Shown in pieces: positions 5,638 to 7,657 of a stretch of 7,657 bases of DNA (the first letter of the stretch is position 1; each line of letters begins with the position of its first letter). The stretch is from Calditrichota bacterium (GTDB taxonomy: Bacteria; Calditrichota; Calditrichia; RBG-13-44-9), in the NCBI GenBank assembly GCA_024276455.1, contig JAJRXE010000443.1, positions 1 to 7,657 of the forward strand, written 5' to 3'. The notes below the pieces were generated by a model. It did not search any database and was not told the DNA's origin. It saw nothing but the letters and a program-made list of their open reading frames with translations. Position numbers and translations under genes: made by a program.

Positions 5638-7017
5638 ATGAAAAAAGGTCAGGAAATCGAAGTCGAGATAGAGAAGTTAGCCTACGGCGGTAAAGGGGTT
5701 GCCCGGGTGAACAATCGAGTGGTTTTTGTGGACGGAGCATTGCCCGGCGATCGGGCGATTGTTCGAATCCGGCGCAAAAAGAAGAACTTTGCGGAAGCCA
5801 CAGTCAAACAAATCATTCAGCCCTCGTCTTTGAGAACGGAACCCCGATGTAAGCATTTTGGAGTGTGTGGAGGATGCAAGTGGCAAAACATGAGCTACGA
5901 GGACCAGATTCGTGTGAAAGCGGAATTGGTGCGCGAAAGCCTGGAGCATCTGGCGGGGCTTGAAGCACCCCGCGTCCTGGCCACCCTGCCTTCTCCGCTG
6001 GTGTACGGGTACCGAAACAAAATGGAGTTCTCCTTTACCGAAAGACGCTGGTTAACGGCCGAAGAGCTGGCCGATCCGCAGCAAAAAAAAGATTTTGCGC
6101 TGGGTTTTCATGTGCCGGGGGCGTTCGATCGGGTCATGCACATCGAAACCTGTTGGCTGCAGGATGAAACCATGAATGGCATTTTGAACTTTTCGCAGCG
6201 GTACTTTCGCGACAGCGGCATTCCGGTGTTCGATCTGAAAACTCACCAGGGGCAATTGCGGTTCCTGGTTCTGCGGAAATCCTTTCACTACCAGAAATAT
6301 ATGGTCAACATCGTCACATTTCGGCCGGCATTGGAAGAATTGCAGGACTTCAGTCACCGGATCGTTAAAGAATTTCCTCAAATAAGCAGCGTAATAAATG
6401 TGGTTAATCGTAAATTCGCCCAGATTGCGTTTGGCGAGGAAGAATATCTGCTCTTTGGAACGCCCACATTGCAAGAAAAATTGGGGCGATTTGTCTTCGA
6501 GATTTCGGCGAATTCTTTTTTCCAGACCAATCCGTTGCAGGCCGAGAAGTTGTACGCTACCGTGGAAGATTTTGTGGGCGAGAATAATTTGCTGATTTGG
6601 GACCTCTATTCCGGGACGGGGACCATCGCCCTGTTTCTGTCACCGCATACTCAGAAGGTGGTTGGTTTCGAGTTGGTAGAAAGCGCGGTGGAAGATGCCC
6701 GTAAAAATAGTGCCCGGAATGGAATCGACAACTGCGAATTCGTACCCGGCGACATACGGGACAATATTCATCGACGCAAGGATCAACCTGATGTGGTGGT
6801 GTGCGATCCGCCTCGCTCGGGCATTCATCCGGATATTCTCCGAGAGCTGATCCGAATCGCTCCGCGCAAAGTTGTTTATGTGTCCTGTAATCCCACCACT
6901 ATGGCCCGGGATATTAAAATTCTGGCTCCGTATTACCAGGTGGAATTAGTGCAACCGGTGGATATGTTTCCTCATACCTATCATATTGAATCGGTTGCCA
7001 AATTGGTGCGGCGGTGA
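5638..7017 (+). CDS. rlmD: 23S rRNA (uracil-C5)-methyltransferase, RlmD/RumA family, with TRAM domain and Fe-S cluster
   Basis: The 459-aa product is a SAM-dependent RNA uracil-C5 methyltransferase (COG2265). An N-terminal TRAM RNA-binding domain (about 2-60, with YGGKGVAR) is followed by cysteines C71, C77, C80 (CX5CX2C) and C172, the four [4Fe-4S] ligands by analogy with E. coli RumA. The C-terminal Rossmann methyltransferase has FFQTNPLQAEKLY (294-306), SAM motif I DLYSGTG (322-328), DPPRSG (390-395), catalytic nucleophile C417 in YVSCNPTT and general base E451 in HIESVAKL. RlmD modifies U1939 of 23S rRNA in E. coli; the site here could equally be U747 or both (RlmC/RlmCD), which sequence alone does not settle. 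No SD precedes the ATG at 5638, and the only nearby upstream ATG (5597) is out of frame. It probably forms an operon with the next gene, 32 nt downstream. Confidence 0.93.
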   Translation: MKKGQEIEVEIEKLAYGGKGVARVNNRVVFVDGALPGDRAIVRIRRKKKNFAEATVKQIIQPSSLRTEPRCKHFGVCGGCKWQNMSYEDQIRVKAELVRESLEHLAGLEAPRVLATLPSPLVYGYRNKMEFSFTERRWLTAEELADPQQKKDFALGFHVPGAFDRVMHIETCWLQDETMNGILNFSQRYFRDSGIPVFDLKTHQGQLRFLVLRKSFHYQKYMVNIVTFRPALEELQDFSHRIVKEFPQISSVINVVNRKFAQIAFGEEEYLLFGTPTLQEKLGRFVFEISANSFFQTNPLQAEKLYATVEDFVGENNLLIWDLYSGTGTIALFLSPHTQKVVGFELVESAVEDARKNSARNGIDNCEFVPGDIRDNIHRRKDQPDVVVCDPPRSGIHPDILRELIRIAPRKVVYVSCNPTTMARDIKILAPYYQVELVQPVDMFPHTYHIESVAKLVRR

Positions 7018-7049
7018 AATTTCATAAATAAGCGTTTTGAAGAAAAAAG

Positions 7050-7586
7050 ATGCGGAAACTCACTTTCGAAGAAATAAAAGAAACCCGCTGGTCTCCGGAG
7101 GAATTGCAACGCCTGGAACGGTTTCCGATTTACGCGTTGCTGGACAATATTCGTAGTCTGTACAATGTTGGATCGATTTTCCGGACGGCCGATGCGGTGC
7201 GCTTGAACAGGCTCTTCCTGTGCGGCATTACCGGCCATCCTCCCCGGAAAGAAATCGACAAAACCGCCCTGGGAGCGGTGGAAACGGTTCCCTGGGAATA
7301 CACTCCCGATCCCCTGCCGGTAATCCGGAAACTGAAAAAAGAGGGTGTGAAAATCGTCCTCTTAGAACAAACCTCTCAAAGCCAACCATATTACGAAGTA
7401 AACTTTCCTTTTCCGGTTTGCCTGGTGGTAGGCAACGAAGTGTTCGGAATCCGGGAGGAAATTATTTCAGAGGCCGACCTCGCCGTCGATATCCCCATGT
7501 ATGGTAGCAAACACTCCCTCAATGTGACCATCGCCTTCGGGATTGTCGTTTATGAAATTCTCCTGCAATATCTAAAGAAAATTTAA
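7050..7586 (+). CDS. SpoU/TrmH family RNA 2'-O-methyltransferase
   Basis: The 178-aa product is a SPOUT-fold methyltransferase that methylates a ribose 2'-OH of tRNA or rRNA using SAM. Family motifs are in order: motif 1 NIRSLYNVGSIFRTADA (33-49), with N39 and the probable catalytic R45; motif 2 LVVGNEVFGI (125-134), with the GNE turn; motif 3 IPMYGSKHSLNVTIAFG (148-164), where the trefoil-knot SLNV loop binds SAM. There is no long N-terminal substrate-binding domain, so it is a minimal form closer in size to TrmL-like proteins, though the target cannot be told. The start at 7050 follows a weak purine-rich stretch. It lies 32 nt after rlmD with no terminator between, suggesting co-transcription of two RNA-modification genes. 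Confidence 0.92.
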   Translation: MRKLTFEEIKETRWSPEELQRLERFPIYALLDNIRSLYNVGSIFRTADAVRLNRLFLCGITGHPPRKEIDKTALGAVETVPWEYTPDPLPVIRKLKKEGVKIVLLEQTSQSQPYYEVNFPFPVCLVVGNEVFGIREEIISEADLAVDIPMYGSKHSLNVTIAFGIVVYEILLQYLKKI

Positions 7587-7620
7587 CAAGTTCCGTTAAT
7601 TATTTGGTGAACTAAAAAAT

Positions 7621-7649
7621 TTGCTTTAATTCCTTTGAAATAGTATATT
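7621..7649 (+). promoter_or_regulatory. Putative sigma70-type promoter for a gene beyond the window
   Basis: TTGCTT (7621-7626) and TATATT (7644-7649) are separated by 17 nt in an A/T-rich stretch after the methyltransferase stop codon. No terminator is visible between 7587 and 7620. The gene it would serve lies outside the window, so this cannot be tested here. Confidence 0.4.
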
Positions 7650-7657
7650 TAATCAAA

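Overview
The window (about 7.7 kb, moderate G+C with A/T-rich intergenic DNA) looks like bacterial chromosome. A secreted endonuclease I with a lamin-tail domain, a TrpB2-type tryptophan synthase beta chain and the general gene style would suit the FCB side of the tree (Calditrichota or a similar lineage). That placement is a guess from gene content and cannot be proven here. No phage, transposon or CRISPR structure is visible.

Layout from left to right: (1) 1-909, minus strand: the N-terminal 303 codons of a secreted endonuclease I family protein, cut by the window edge where its lamin-tail domain begins. (2) 910-1644: a long divergent intergenic region with no convincing gene. (3) 1645-3171, plus: an AbgT family membrane transporter. 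(4) 3276-3553, minus: two class II serine tRNAs, tRNA-Ser(GCU) then tRNA-Ser(UGA), each followed by a terminator-like hairpin. (5) 3554-4213: a regulatory intergenic region. (6) 4214-5518, plus: a stand-alone TrpB2 gene ending in a strong terminator. (7) 5638-7586, plus: two RNA methyltransferases in a likely operon, an RlmD/RumA-type Fe-S uracil-C5 methyltransferase and a SpoU/TrmH-type ribose methyltransferase. (8) A promoter-like sequence at the right edge for a gene outside the window.

The main find is in region 5. A 28-codon leader ORF (3874-3960) has five Trp codons within seven consecutive codons. It is followed by three competing RNA helices (1:2, 2:3, 3:4), the last of which is a textbook intrinsic terminator. 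This is a complete ribosome-mediated tryptophan attenuator of the trpL type, but the only gene it controls is trpB2 rather than a full trp operon. A promoter-like sequence with an overlapping perfect 7-bp dyad lies just upstream and suggests a second, repressor-type control. The arrangement argues that this TrpB2 serves tryptophan supply (for example from indole) and is switched on when charged tRNA-Trp is scarce.

The other genes appear independent: a scavenging nuclease, a transporter, tRNAs and RNA modification enzymes.
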